Positions 52,556 through 60,559 of a stretch of DNA of 64,000 bases are shown piece after piece. A program made the position numbers and the translations under genes. Below the pieces are notes generated by a model that saw only the letters and a list, made by a program, of their open reading frames with translations, searched no databases and was not told where the DNA came from. Every line of letters begins with the position of its first letter. Position 1 is the stretch's first letter. The DNA comes from Liquorilactobacillus hordei DSM 19519 (lineage in GTDB: Bacteria; Bacillota; Bacilli; Lactobacillales; Lactobacillaceae): positions 1,550,001 to 1,614,000 of the forward strand of contig NZ_CP049303.1 in the NCBI RefSeq assembly GCF_019443985.1, read 5' to 3'.

Positions 52556-53617
52556 CTATAGTTCCTGATAATCTTTTGGAAAATCAGTTAAAATCTCAAA
52601 GCCTTTTTCTGTTACCAAAATATCATCTTCAATTCGAATACCAGCTATTCCAGGAATATATATTCCCGGTTCAATCGTTACAATATGACCTGACTCCATA
52701 ATATCTGCAAAACGCGCACCTACATTTGGCAATTCATGAATATCTAGACCTATGCCATGACCCATCCCATGATTGAAGTACTTACCATATCCTTTTCTTT
52801 CAATAAAACCGCGACCAATTTCATCCAGTTCTCGCCCGCTTATTCCAGGTTTTATCGCTTCGATCGTTCTATGTTCAGCCTCTAAAACAATTTGATATAT
52901 ATCTTTGACCTCTTGTGACTGTTTGCCCAACGAAAATGTCCTAGTTACATCTGAAGTATAGTGATGATAATAATAACCAAAGTCGACTGTAATCAAATCA
53001 CCATCCGCTAATAGCTTTCTAGTTGCAGTTCCATGTGGCCAAGTTGTCCGCCCACCGCTTGCAACAATAGTTTCAAAAGACTTTTCTTCTGTCCCATTTT
53101 TCTTCATAAAGTAATCAATTTCATTGGATAATTCTAATTCACTTTGGCCTGCACAAGCTGTTTGCAACATAAATTCATAACCTTTTCCCGCAATTTTGCA
53201 GGAATCGCGAATTTCATCAATCTCACTTTGATCTTTAACTGCACGTAATTTCTCAATAATGGCAGAAACAGGAACAATATCAGTAGTTGCATTCTCATCT
53301 ATAAAATCATACTCTTGATATGCGATTGTATCCTCGAAAGCCATAACAGACAGCTTCTCTTTTTCAACAAGTTCACATGCTGTTTTTAAGTAATTACGGG
53401 TGTTACAAAATATCCAATCAGAATGATTCGCCTTGACTTGTTGTTCAAAACGTCCATCGGTAATCAAATAGTTATTGTTCTCCGTAACTAACAGTAATCC
53501 ATCATCCCCGGTGAATCCACTCAAGTAAAAAATATTAAGTGGATTTGTCACCAAAAAACTGTCGATACTCATTTTTACCATCAATTTACGTAAATTCTCA
53601 ACTCTTTTTGAACTCAT
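52556..53617 (-). CDS. pepP: Xaa-Pro peptidase of the M24 family (aminopeptidase P/prolidase type)
   Basis: A 353-residue metallopeptidase removing the residue before a proline. The N-terminal creatinase-like domain (about 1-120) is followed by the pita-bread fold with metal ligands in VDFGYYYHHYTSDVTR, HGMGHGIGLDIHE, TIEPGIY and IRIEDDILV. Whether it acts as aminopeptidase P or prolidase cannot be told. The ATG lies after GGGAGG. It precedes efp in the same direction with a 136-base gap. Confidence 0.93.
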   Translation of the reverse strand: MSSKRVENLRKLMVKMSIDSFLVTNPLNIFYLSGFTGDDGLLLVTENNNYLITDGRFEQQVKANHSDWIFCNTRNYLKTACELVEKEKLSVMAFEDTIAYQEYDFIDENATTDIVPVSAIIEKLRAVKDQSEIDEIRDSCKIAGKGYEFMLQTACAGQSELELSNEIDYFMKKNGTEEKSFETIVASGGRTTWPHGTATRKLLADGDLITVDFGYYYHHYTSDVTRTFSLGKQSQEVKDIYQIVLEAEHRTIEAIKPGISGRELDEIGRGFIERKGYGKYFNHGMGHGIGLDIHELPNVGARFADIMESGHIVTIEPGIYIPGIAGIRIEDDILVTEKGFEILTDFPKDYQEL

Positions 53618-53653
53618 TAAAAAATCCTCCCATCATTGAAAAAATAATAAAAA

Positions 53654-53690
53654 AAGACCAACACAAAACATAACGTTCCGTATTGATCTT
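53654..53690 (-). terminator. Terminator after rpmA
   Basis: AAGACCAACACAAAAC and GTTCCGTATTGATCTT arms with a few mismatches, followed by about 14 Ts on the minus strand (53641-53654). It ends the rplU-prp-rpmA transcript. Confidence 0.7.
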
Positions 53691-53711
53691 ATATCAAAAG
53701 CTTTATTTAAT

Positions 53712-53993
53712 CTATTCAGCCTCAGGGTAAACAGATACTTGCTTCTTGTCGCGACCTTTACGCTCGAAACGAACAACACCTTCAACTTTAGCAAATAATG
53801 TGTTGTCGCCTCCCATACCAACATTAACACCTGGATAAATACGTGTGCCACGTTGACGATAAAGGATTGAACCGCCAGAAACAAATTGTCCATCAGCACG
53901 CTTAGCGCCTAAACGTTTTGATTCAGAGTCGCGTCCGTTAGAAGTCGAACCACCACCCTTTTTATGAGCAAAAAACTGTAAATTCATTAACAT
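53712..53993 (-). CDS. rpmA: 50S ribosomal protein L27
   Basis: A 93-residue protein near the peptidyl-transferase centre. It carries the Bacillota N-terminal extension [15 protein letters not shown], which is cleaved after LQFFA by the Prp protease encoded directly upstream. Without removal, the extension would block the ribosome. The rest ([22 protein letters not shown], later RGTRIYPG) is standard. I keep the first ATG because GGAGG lies 10 bases before it; the second would be too far. Confidence 0.97.
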   Translation of the reverse strand: MLMNLQFFAHKKGGGSTSNGRDSESKRLGAKRADGQFVSGGSILYRQRGTRIYPGVNVGMGGDNTLFAKVEGVVRFERKGRDKKQVSVYPEAE

Positions 53994-54008
53994 AATTAGT
54001 GCACCTCC

Positions 54009-54341
54009 CTAGCTTTTATCTTCTATAATCTCAATATAATCAGAATAATTTTTTGTTACATCGCCAATTCCTAACCTGAAATTGGCTAGCAACAACTGTG
54101 CAGCTTCATCATTAATAGCCGAATCTGCAAGGCGTGCTTGCAAAAAACCACCATTTTGCTCATTAGCATCAACATACAATTGAACTTTAGCTAGTTGCTC
54201 AAGTCCGTTTATTGTACTAATCGCTAAAGCAGAAACTGCCGCACACACAATATCTTGGCCATATTCTCCTGAATCAGCATGTCCTTTAAGTTCAAAACCA
54301 TTTAACTGGCCTTCACTATAAAAAAAAGAAGCCTTTATCAT
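54009..54341 (-). CDS. prp: Ribosomal-processing cysteine protease Prp
   Basis: A 110-residue dimeric cysteine protease that removes the L27 N-terminal extension. The catalytic His21 lies in ELKGHADSGEYG and Cys33 in DIVCAAVSAL. It sits between rplU and rpmA as in other Bacillota (ysxB), and its target motif is intact in the adjacent rpmA. The ATG follows GAGGTGAATTTGA. Confidence 0.95.
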   Translation of the reverse strand: MIKASFFYSEGQLNGFELKGHADSGEYGQDIVCAAVSALAISTINGLEQLAKVQLYVDANEQNGGFLQARLADSAINDEAAQLLLANFRLGIGDVTKNYSDYIEIIEDKS

Positions 54342-54359
54342 TCAAATTCACCTCAATGA

Positions 54360-54668
54360 TTATGCATTAATAGCATCAATAACAACCTTTGTATATGGTT
54401 GACGATGACCTTGTTTTGTATGTGAATGCTTCTTAGGCTTGTACTTGAAAGTAACGACTTTCTTAGCACGGCCTTGCTTTTCAACAGTACCTGTAACAGT
54501 TGCTCCATCAATAAATGGTTTACCAACAGTCGTGTTTTCTCCACCTACCAAAACAACTTGATCAAATGTGACTTTTTCACCTGCTTCTGCAGTCAACTTT
54601 TCAACATAGATTGCTTGTCCAACTTCTACTTTAAGTTGCTTGCCACCTGTTTTAATAATTGCGTACAT
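54360..54668 (-). CDS. rplU: 50S ribosomal protein L21
   Basis: A 102-residue ribosomal protein of the 50S solvent side. The start [18 protein letters not shown] and the C-terminal [21 protein letters not shown] are diagnostic. The ATG follows AAGGAGGTGCAC. It is the first gene of rplU-prp-rpmA, preceded by the L21 leader and its promoter, and is probably autoregulated through it. Confidence 0.98.
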   Translation of the reverse strand: MYAIIKTGGKQLKVEVGQAIYVEKLTAEAGEKVTFDQVVLVGGENTTVGKPFIDGATVTGTVEKQGRAKKVVTFKYKPKKHSHTKQGHRQPYTKVVIDAINA

Positions 54669-54775
54669 ATGTGCACCTCCTTAATATTTTACTTAGACTC
54701 GCCGTGACTGAGTGGTCGAATGACACTTGTGAACTGGTCACGCGCGGTTGCAGTTGTGACATGCACAAATACAAC
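54669..54775 (-). ncRNA. Ribosomal protein L21 leader RNA
   Basis: About 105 bases between the promoter and the rplU ribosome-binding site. It contains the run GTGACCAGTTCACAAGTGTC and the CCACTCAGTCACGGCGAG element, which pair into the structure known before rplU in Bacillota. Free L21 probably binds it to repress the operon; that is family knowledge. Confidence 0.75.
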
Positions 54776-54781
54776 ATTAGA

Positions 54782-54810
54782 ATCATAGCAGATTTTCAAT
54801 CTTGCGTCAA
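54782..54810 (-). promoter_or_regulatory. Promoter of rplU-prp-rpmA
   Basis: Minus-strand -35 TTGACG (54805-54810), 17-base spacer, -10 TATGAT (54782-54787). The start is near 54775, at the beginning of the leader. Confidence 0.8.
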
Positions 54811-54875
54811 ATATCTTGACAGATAAAAGGACCTGCACCATAAAATGTCCAAGTCCCTATCCTAACACACAAGAA

Positions 54876-54949
54876 TGGCGCGGGAGAGATTCGAACTCTC
54901 GACCGTCCGCTTAGAAGGCGGATGCTCTATCCAGCTGAGCTACCGAGCC
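54876..54949 (-). tRNA. tRNA-Arg (anticodon UCU)
   Basis: Minus-strand cloverleaf of 74 bases. The D arm has TAGCTCAGCTGGATAGAGC, the anticodon loop is CTTCTAA (anticodon TCT), and the T arm is GAGAG-TTCGAAT-CTCTC. The discriminator is A and CCA is not encoded. The acceptor stem GGCTCGG pairs with CCGCGCC except for a U4-C69 mismatch. The anticodon reads AGA and AGG codons. Confidence 0.93.
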
Positions 54950-55097
54950 ATAAACAACACCAATCATTATATGATAGTCTAAATAAACTGTCAATTACTT
55001 TTGCAATATAAATAGCAAAAAGGGATTGTTTTATTCCTAATTACTTCATCTTTAAAAAAGCATCCTCACTCAAAGAGCTTTTTCTTTGAAATATTTT

Positions 55098-55123
55098 TGT
55101 AACAATGTAATAATAGTGTTACA
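55098..55123. promoter_or_regulatory. Inverted repeat overlapping the promoter of a small membrane protein gene
   Basis: TGTAACA (55098-55104) and TGTTACA (55117-55123) flank a TAATAATAG -10-like sequence about 25 bases before the ribosome-binding site. The position suggests an operator. Confidence 0.45.
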
Positions 55124-55147
55124 TTTACGTGGGAAGGTGTGAAATGT

Positions 55148-55291
55148 ATGACAACATTCATAGCTATTATCGGAATCCTTATTTTTGCAATCTTAATTCA
55201 GTACTTGGGAAACATCCAGCAAAAAAGAAATGACTATAAGCATTTCAAAAATGATAAAGTTCAACAAAATTCAAAAAGTTTCGAAAACTAA
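55148..55291 (+). CDS. Small single-pass membrane protein (47 residues)
   Basis: A 47-residue product starting MTTFIAIIGILIFAILIQYL, one membrane segment (residues 3-20), then a basic, Asn/Gln/Lys-rich cytoplasmic tail ending KSFEN. The ATG follows GGAAGGTG with an 8-base gap, and an inverted repeat covers its promoter region. A hairpin with a T-rich tail follows at 55388-55414. I do not recognise a family. The good site, operator-like repeat and terminator argue that it is real, but the small size leaves doubt. Confidence 0.65.
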   Translation: MTTFIAIIGILIFAILIQYLGNIQQKRNDYKHFKNDKVQQNSKSFEN

Positions 55292-55387
55292 ATAAATGTA
55301 ACTCACCTGTACGAGTAGCACTACGTAAAATACTATTTTTTGAGAAGACACTAAACAAAATCACGAAAACTTTTCAAACTCATCTAT

Positions 55388-55414
55388 TGATAGTCACCAA
55401 AATTCTGGCTATCA
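55388..55414 (+). terminator. Possible terminator after the small membrane protein
   Basis: TGATAG/CTATCA arms (55388-55393 and 55409-55414), inner CCA/TGG, then GTATTTTTCTG on the plus strand. Confidence 0.55.
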
Positions 55415-55454
55415 GTATTTTTCTGCAAAAAATTAGTCGCCAATATATTAAGTT

Positions 55455-56294
55455 CTATAATTCCAAAACCGCATTTCCATCTTTAATTGTGGCTATCATA
55501 TTACTTGCCATATCTCCAAATTTACCGCCTGAATGAGTAACATTATATTGACTGATGTCAAGGGCACATAAAAATAATAAACAGCGCTGTAAATCATTAC
55601 TAGGAATTTCAAATGGATGTTCTTTTTCATACCCTCTTAGAAATTCATTACGTAATTTGACATCCCGAACTTCGTTATAAAAGAACTTTATAAAATCTTG
55701 GTAACTTGTGCCAACATGGGAACGTTCAAAGTCGATCAAGATGTCTTTGCCTTCAAATTCCATGATATTACGCACGCTAAAATCACCATGTAATACAACT
55801 TTGGGCAACTGTTCATATTCAAGATTTGTTTTTACAAAATTAAAACTTAAAAGCTGGAGAACCTTCTGTGCATTCTCATAATAGATACTTCCTTGCAGTT
55901 GCTCTACTCTTTGTATTAAGATTTGCGATAAAAGTTGTTTATTTTCTTCAACCGAGACATTACCAGTAACTTTCTCATGAAAACTACCTAATAGTCTCCC
56001 GTAGTTATAAGCCATCTCAGATGTCACTTTATGTTGATCAACATCTTTTAGTTCACGATCACGTAAGGTTACAACATATTTATCTTCAAAAATAACACTG
56101 TCCAAATAAATATCTGGATAATAGAACTGATTAACATGTTGTTCAGCGTAAAACATCGCCTTTTCCCTAAATATCTTAACGAAAAGCGGTCCATGAAAAA
56201 CCTTACTATTTCCGACAAGATGTTGATTGCCAGCCACATCGTGAATACTTTTTAAATTTGCTTGATAATAATCGTTTAAAAAATCAACGAGCAT
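55455..56294 (-). CDS. Aminoglycoside-phosphotransferase-fold protein
   Basis: A 279-residue cytoplasmic kinase-like protein. The catalytic loop HGDFSVRN (His169, Asp171, Asn176) and LIDFE with the metal Asp188 are present, so ATP binding and phosphotransfer are possible. The acceptor is unknown; relatives act on antibiotics, choline, fructosamine or other small alcohols. The ATG at 56292-56294 is chosen, with GGAGG 8 bases upstream; an extension of 7 codons would run through the site. It stands alone between two small membrane protein genes. Confidence 0.85.
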   Translation of the reverse strand: MLVDFLNDYYQANLKSIHDVAGNQHLVGNSKVFHGPLFVKIFREKAMFYAEQHVNQFYYPDIYLDSVIFEDKYVVTLRDRELKDVDQHKVTSEMAYNYGRLLGSFHEKVTGNVSVEENKQLLSQILIQRVEQLQGSIYYENAQKVLQLLSFNFVKTNLEYEQLPKVVLHGDFSVRNIMEFEGKDILIDFERSHVGTSYQDFIKFFYNEVRDVKLRNEFLRGYEKEHPFEIPSNDLQRCLLFLCALDISQYNVTHSGGKFGDMASNMIATIKDGNAVLEL

Positions 56295-56456
56295 CCCTTC
56301 ATCCTCCTGAATCAAAATAAAAAATCAGATATCCATCTTTAAAAATTTCTTTACTTTTATAATATTCAAAAACATACAATTAATTGTTAGCTCAACAAAT
56401 TCAGTATATCATAGTATTATGCTTGAATTACTGACTTTTACTTTTCGGAGGAAATT

Positions 56457-56780
56457 ATGCAAAAAATAAAAATATTAAGCTCTCTTTCTTACCTTTCTAT
56501 TGTTTTTGCCCCATTTATCTTTCCACTTATTATTTGGTTTGTCTGCGCAGATGAACCAATTATTCGCAATCACGCAAAAAAAAGTTTTTTATTGCATCTT
56601 CTGCCTATTTTTCTCACCCTTGTAGGAATTATCTTCGTGGGAACAACAGGCATAATAACAGAACATGCACAGTTAACTAGTTGGACAGCGGTTTTAACTA
56701 TTGGAATAATTTTACTAGTTGATTTAATTGTATTTATCTACAACATATACAAGGGAATTAAAATTCTTGTGCAAGATTAA
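56457..56780 (+). CDS. DUF4870-like membrane protein
   Basis: A 107-residue protein with three membrane segments (about 10-29, 45-62 and 73-95) and the DUF4870-like pattern LSYLSIVFAPFIFPLIIWFV followed by HAKKSFLLHLL. The function is unknown; some relatives are thought to be membrane-stress proteins. The ATG lies behind GGAGGAAATT. It is followed by the promoter of the next T-box leader only 21 bases later, so no terminator could be identified. Confidence 0.85.
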   Translation: MQKIKILSSLSYLSIVFAPFIFPLIIWFVCADEPIIRNHAKKSFLLHLLPIFLTLVGIIFVGTTGIITEHAQLTSWTAVLTIGIILLVDLIVFIYNIYKGIKILVQD

Positions 56781-56801
56781 AAAATAAAAATTTAATTTTC
56801 C

Positions 56802-56830
56802 TTGACATTTTATGTGAGCATTACTAAAAT
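56802..56830 (+). promoter_or_regulatory. Promoter of the hydratase T-box leader
   Basis: Consensus -35 TTGACA (56802-56807), 17-base spacer, -10 TAAAAT (56825-56830). The start is near 56837. Confidence 0.85.
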
Positions 56831-56836
56831 ACGGTT

Positions 56837-57121
56837 AATAAGTTTATACGAATATTAAACGTTGATTAGAAAAAGTAACTTTTTTGAATAATTTAGAGAG
56901 TCGTCGGTTGGTGTAAGATGATTAAGTCAAAATTAGTGAAAATCCTCTATGAGTTGTAGGTCGAACTTTAATTAGATTCTACTGGGTACTCCCATTACAG
57001 AGACAATAAATTGTTTTAACAGTTTATTTAAGATATCTGTATCAAGTTTCAGATATAAAAAAAGGTGGTACCACGTTTTTGACGTCCTTTAGCAGAGTTT
57101 CTCTGTTAAGGGACTTTTTTA
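56837..57121 (+). ncRNA. T-box leader upstream of a hydratase gene
   Basis: The T-box AAGGTGGTACCACG lies at 57062-57075, followed by the terminator hairpin GTCC...GGAC (57084-57114) and TTTTTT. Stem I shows AGAGAGTCG and an AGTA loop element. Taking the register GAA-N-codon seen in the other two leaders here, the specifier after GAAC would be TTT (56967-56969, Phe), but this is tentative. It covers most of the 56781-57153 gap. Confidence 0.9.
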
Positions 57122-57153
57122 TTAGTATAAATTGCCAAAGGAGGTGAGAAATC

Positions 57154-57246
57154 ATGGATGATCCAAGCGGTATTATTAAAAATGATGAAAAAGCACAGAT
57201 TAAGTCAATCGCGATTTCTCATTTAATCATGATGAGAAATCCTTAA
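57154..57246 (+). CDS. 30-codon ORF between the T-box and the hydratase
   Basis: An ORF of 30 codons (MDDPSGIIKNDEKAQIK at the start) behind AAAGGAGGTGAGAAATC, one of the best ribosome-binding sites in the window. It ends 18 bases before the hydratase start. It shows no membrane segment or known motif. It could be a small protein, a regulatory peptide, or the remnant of a lost first gene. The strong site makes translation likely. Confidence 0.5.
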   Translation: MDDPSGIIKNDEKAQIKSIAISHLIMMRNP

Positions 57247-57264
57247 ATAAAGGAGATTATCAAA

Positions 57265-58080
57265 ATGGAAAAACAACAAAATAAAGTAGCTACTTTAACA
57301 GAAACCGAAGAAAAACTAGCAAATACCCTATATCAAGCCTATACAACGAATAAACCACTCGATGTTAAAGATTGGTCCAAGCAAATATTCGATGAAGAAA
57401 GTGCCTATCGTGTACAAAATCAATTAATGAAACTAAAAAATGAAGCCGTTGGTGGCTACAAGATCTCACTTACCAGTGAAGAAACCCAGAAAATGTTTGC
57501 TTCTGACTCGCCTCTTTATGGAGCACAAGTCAAAAGCCGATTTCTACATGCGCCCGCTAACTTTGCGCTTAGTGACATGCTAGAACCTCTAGTTGAAGTT
57601 GAATTGGTATTTCGTGTTGACAAAACTCTCAGTCCAGATGACAGTTTTGCACAATTGATGCAAAAAACAAGTGTTGCAGGTGCACTCGAAGTTCCCGATT
57701 GTAGATTCAAAGACTGGTTTCCAAGCCTTGAAAAAAATCTAGTCGTTTCAGATGCAGCTGTTGGAGGACTAGTTGTTGTAGGCGATTTATTCTCAACAGC
57801 CGTTGCTTTTGAAAACGTCAAAGATTTAGCAGACGTTCATTGCAATCTTAAGTTCAATAATGAATCACTAAAAAAAGGAACCTCTTCCGAAGTACTTGGC
57901 AATCCATTAAAATCATTACGCTGGTTAGTTGCTAAATTACAGCAACACGGTAAAAACCTAAGTGTTGGTCAATATGTTTCAACAGGAACCTTTGTATTAC
58001 CTCCTAAGTTGCAGGAAGGCACTTGGTCAGCTCATTTTGATAACGGTTTAGGTAATATCAGTCTAACTGTAACCAAATGA
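57265..58080 (+). CDS. 2-keto-4-pentenoate hydratase-like protein (MhpD/FAH family)
   Basis: A 271-residue cytoplasmic enzyme of the fumarylacetoacetate-hydrolase fold, resembling hydratases and decarboxylases of meta-cleavage pathways. Recognisable parts are VGGYKISLTSEETQKMFASDSPLYGAQ, EPLVEVELVF (metal-binding Glu residues), ALEVPDCRF and the C-terminal GNPLKSLRWLVAKL and VSTGTFVLPP. The substrate in a lactic acid bacterium is unknown. The ATG lies behind AAGGAG. It is controlled by the T-box upstream, which suggests a role tied to amino-acid supply, perhaps an aromatic one. Confidence 0.87.
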   Translation: MEKQQNKVATLTETEEKLANTLYQAYTTNKPLDVKDWSKQIFDEESAYRVQNQLMKLKNEAVGGYKISLTSEETQKMFASDSPLYGAQVKSRFLHAPANFALSDMLEPLVEVELVFRVDKTLSPDDSFAQLMQKTSVAGALEVPDCRFKDWFPSLEKNLVVSDAAVGGLVVVGDLFSTAVAFENVKDLADVHCNLKFNNESLKKGTSSEVLGNPLKSLRWLVAKLQQHGKNLSVGQYVSTGTFVLPPKLQEGTWSAHFDNGLGNISLTVTK

Positions 58081-58168
58081 GTTAAATATTTTTGACTTAA
58101 ACACGCTCACTTGAAATAAGTTTGTCTTCAAGTCATAAGGATAAAATACAGAGAGGACGTTACTTCTT

Positions 58169-58519
58169 ATGACTAACAAAAAAATTATATGTAGCTACTT
58201 GTTATTAGCTGTGTTAGTAATTACTGTTTTTATATATTTCTATTCCGGATCTTACATTCCACAAAGACTTGACAGTCAAATAAATGAAATTATTAAAAAC
58301 CATGACGTCAAAACAATGAAAAAAATTGCTTCAAATAACGAAACTTTTCATCTCCTTGAAAATACAACTCGTAATGAACGCGTTAAAAATACTTCTGATT
58401 CGGAAGGTGGAAATTCAAGCTCTCTTTACTACACAACTCGATTGGGTAATCATAATATTAACGTTGTCATGTCTAAGATCGGCGTCCCAACTTGGCAAGT
58501 TGTCGAGATTTCAAAATAA
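58169..58519 (+). CDS. Membrane-anchored small extracellular protein, unknown function
   Basis: A 116-residue protein with an N-terminal hydrophobic segment (residues about 7-24) after KK, then an exposed polar domain rich in Asn, Lys and Ser. No lipobox is clear (the Cys at residue 8 lies inside the segment). I do not recognise the family. The ATG is preceded by GAGAGGACG at a longish distance. It sits between the hydratase and the next T-box leader. Its link to either is unclear. Confidence 0.6.
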   Translation: MTNKKIICSYLLLAVLVITVFIYFYSGSYIPQRLDSQINEIIKNHDVKTMKKIASNNETFHLLENTTRNERVKNTSDSEGGNSSSLYYTTRLGNHNINVVMSKIGVPTWQVVEISK

Positions 58520-58534
58520 AAGTTAATTAAGGTA

Positions 58535-58563
58535 TTGACAAAATATCAGATTACATGTAATGT
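58535..58563 (+). promoter_or_regulatory. Promoter of the nhaC T-box leader
   Basis: -35 TTGACA (58535-58540), 17-base spacer, -10 TAATGT (58558-58563). The start is near 58570. Confidence 0.8.
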
Positions 58564-58569
58564 CATCTT

Positions 58570-58781
58570 CAAACTTAAAAAGGTTTTGGATAAGTAGGAA
58601 ATAAACTAGGTGCTCAGAAAGTCGATGGTTGCTGTGAATCGATCAGGTTTATTGTCTGAATTACACCAAGATGTAGAATATCAATTCAATAATTAAGAGA
58701 AAAACAATTTGTTTTTAATTAAGGTGGTACCGCGGAGAAATTCGTCCTTAGCAAAATATAGCTATGGACGAATTTTTTTTG
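58570..58781 (+). ncRNA. T-box leader upstream of nhaC (tyrosine specifier)
   Basis: The T-box AAGGTGGTACCGCGG is at 58721-58735 and the terminator arms AATTCGTCC (58739-58747) and GGACGAATT (58766-58774) are followed by 8 Ts. Stem I has an AGTA loop and the specifier region GAA-T-TAC (TAC at 58662-58664), so tyrosine is predicted. Tyrosine T-boxes before NhaC-type transporters (yheL-like) are known in Bacilli and predicted as tyrosine uptake. Confidence 0.92.
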
Positions 58782-58879
58782 AGTTCAGAAAGGATAAGAC
58801 TATGAACTGTGGGGGAATAATTCGATATTAATTCAACAATCACTGACACCGAAAAAAATTGATTGTGAGGAAATCGAAA

Positions 58880-60281
58880 ATGAAAAAAGAAAATAAACCT
58901 AGTTTAATCGAAGCTAGCATTATGCTAGTAATTATTATTGCTACTATTGCTATTGGGGTAATTGCTCTTAAAATCGCACCTGCGATTGCAATTTTGTCTG
59001 CAATTGGAATAGTGATGATCTACACTGCTGTTAAACGCCTTTCATTTGAAACGATCCATGAGAGAATTGTTTCAGGTATTACACCTGGAATTGTGCCAAT
59101 TTTCATCTTTATTCTAGTTGGATCACTGATTGCAGTCTGGATTCAGGCAGGAATTATCCCAACGTTAATGGTAGTTGGTTTCAAAATAATTAGTGTTAAA
59201 TGGTTTGTTCCATCAGTTTTTGTAGTCTGTGCTCTTGTAGGAAGTGCCGTAAAGTGCATTCACTGTAATGTCAACCATTGGGATTGCATTCTTTGGAATT
59301 GGAACAACGATTGGACTCAATCCAGCCTTAGTAGTTGGTGCAATTGTATCAGGTGCGGTTTTCGGTGATAAGATGTCTCCATTGTCTGAATCAACGAATC
59401 TCACAGCTGCAGTTGTTGACGCTGACTTATTTAAACACATTAAGAACTTAATGCTTTCAACTGTGCCTGCATTTATTATCTCCTTCATATTGTTTGCAAT
59501 TCTTGGAAACAATCACGCAGGTACAAGTTTAAACAAAATTACAAAGGTTGAATCCATCCTACAACAAAATTTTTCAATAAGCTTTTGGGCAATTATTCCT
59601 ATTGCGTTAATGTTCATTTGTGCATGGCGCAAAATTCCAGCGATTGTCACAATCTTGCTTAATATTGGTGTTGCTATTGTTATGATATTTATTCAAGACC
59701 CAAGTACAAAAGCTGTTACGGTTGGTAATGTAATCAATTCTGGCTTTGTATCACATACTGGTAATCGTGAAATCGATCAATTGTTATCACGAGGTGGGAT
59801 TGAAAGTATGATGCCTACAGTTGCATTAATTATTCTTGCACTTTCACTTGGTGGTCTATTATTAAAAACTGGTTTAATTTCAACTGTGATGACTGCTTTG
59901 ACTTCAAAAATCAATTCTAACGGTTCCCTGATTTTAAGTACCTTATTATCTTGTATTGGGGTTAACATTTTCATTGGTGAGCAATTCCTATCAGTCATTC
60001 TTCCAGCTAATGCATTTAAAGATGTCTTTAGAAAAGCCAAACTTGATCCCGTTGTGTTAGGTCGAACTTTGGAAGATGGAGGAACTGTTATTAATTACCT
60101 CATTCCATGGGGAGTTGCAGGAAGTTTTGTTACTAGTACATTTGGTATTCCGACAATTACTTACCTACCATTCGTCTTTTTCAGTTTATTCTCCCCTGTG
60201 TTCTCAATAATTAGTGGTTTCACAGGAATTGGTATAAAACACTTAGATACCTCATTTGATAAAAAAAGTAAGCATATCTAA
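58880..60281 (+). pseudogene. nhaC: NhaC-family transporter, frameshifted
   Basis: A polytopic antiporter of the NhaC type with about 11 membrane segments, broken by a one-base shift. The first frame runs from the ATG at 58880 (GAGG 9 bases upstream) through FVVCALVGSA, and is then out of frame from about 59251. The second frame carries on with SAFTVMSTIGIAFFGIGTT, GDKMSPLSESTNLT and the C-terminus to 60281. Removing one A from the AAA at 59251-59253 joins them into about 466 codons, the usual length. It is either a pseudogene or a sequence error. The T-box upstream suggests a tyrosine transporter role. Confidence 0.87.
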
Positions 60282-60380
60282 CTTTCTAAGACACTACAAA
60301 ATCGCGAAAGCTTGAATAATTCGAAGCTGGACGAAGAATTCTAATGTATGAAACGCATTTATTCTTGACAACCAAATAGA

Positions 60381-60421
60381 GGGACCGAATCAAAAGTTAA
60401 ATTTTGATTCGGCCCTTTTTG
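60381..60421 (+). terminator. Terminator after nhaC
   Basis: Arms GGGACCGAATCAAAA (60381-60395) and TTTTGATTCGGCCC (60402-60415), with one base difference, followed by TTTTT. It ends the nhaC unit and lies before the cas operon end. Confidence 0.85.
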
Positions 60422-60559
60422 CACTTACAAATATTTATTCCATAAATCAGAATTCTTTATTTAATAACTTTACATTTTCTTCGAATAGCTAATTCTTCAT
60501 CTCAAAATTATTATTGCTAGGTTGGCTTGAACAAATACTATTCTTATCATCCCTCTCAC

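Noticed and set aside
58859..58879. Earlier start for nhaC at 58859
   Set aside because: The GAGG ribosome-binding site lies inside that extension and fits the ATG at 58880.
59213..59512. Programmed frameshift in nhaC
   Set aside because: No slippery heptamer or following stop and pairing structure is seen at 59251; the zero frame runs on for about 40 codons, so mutation or base error is simpler.
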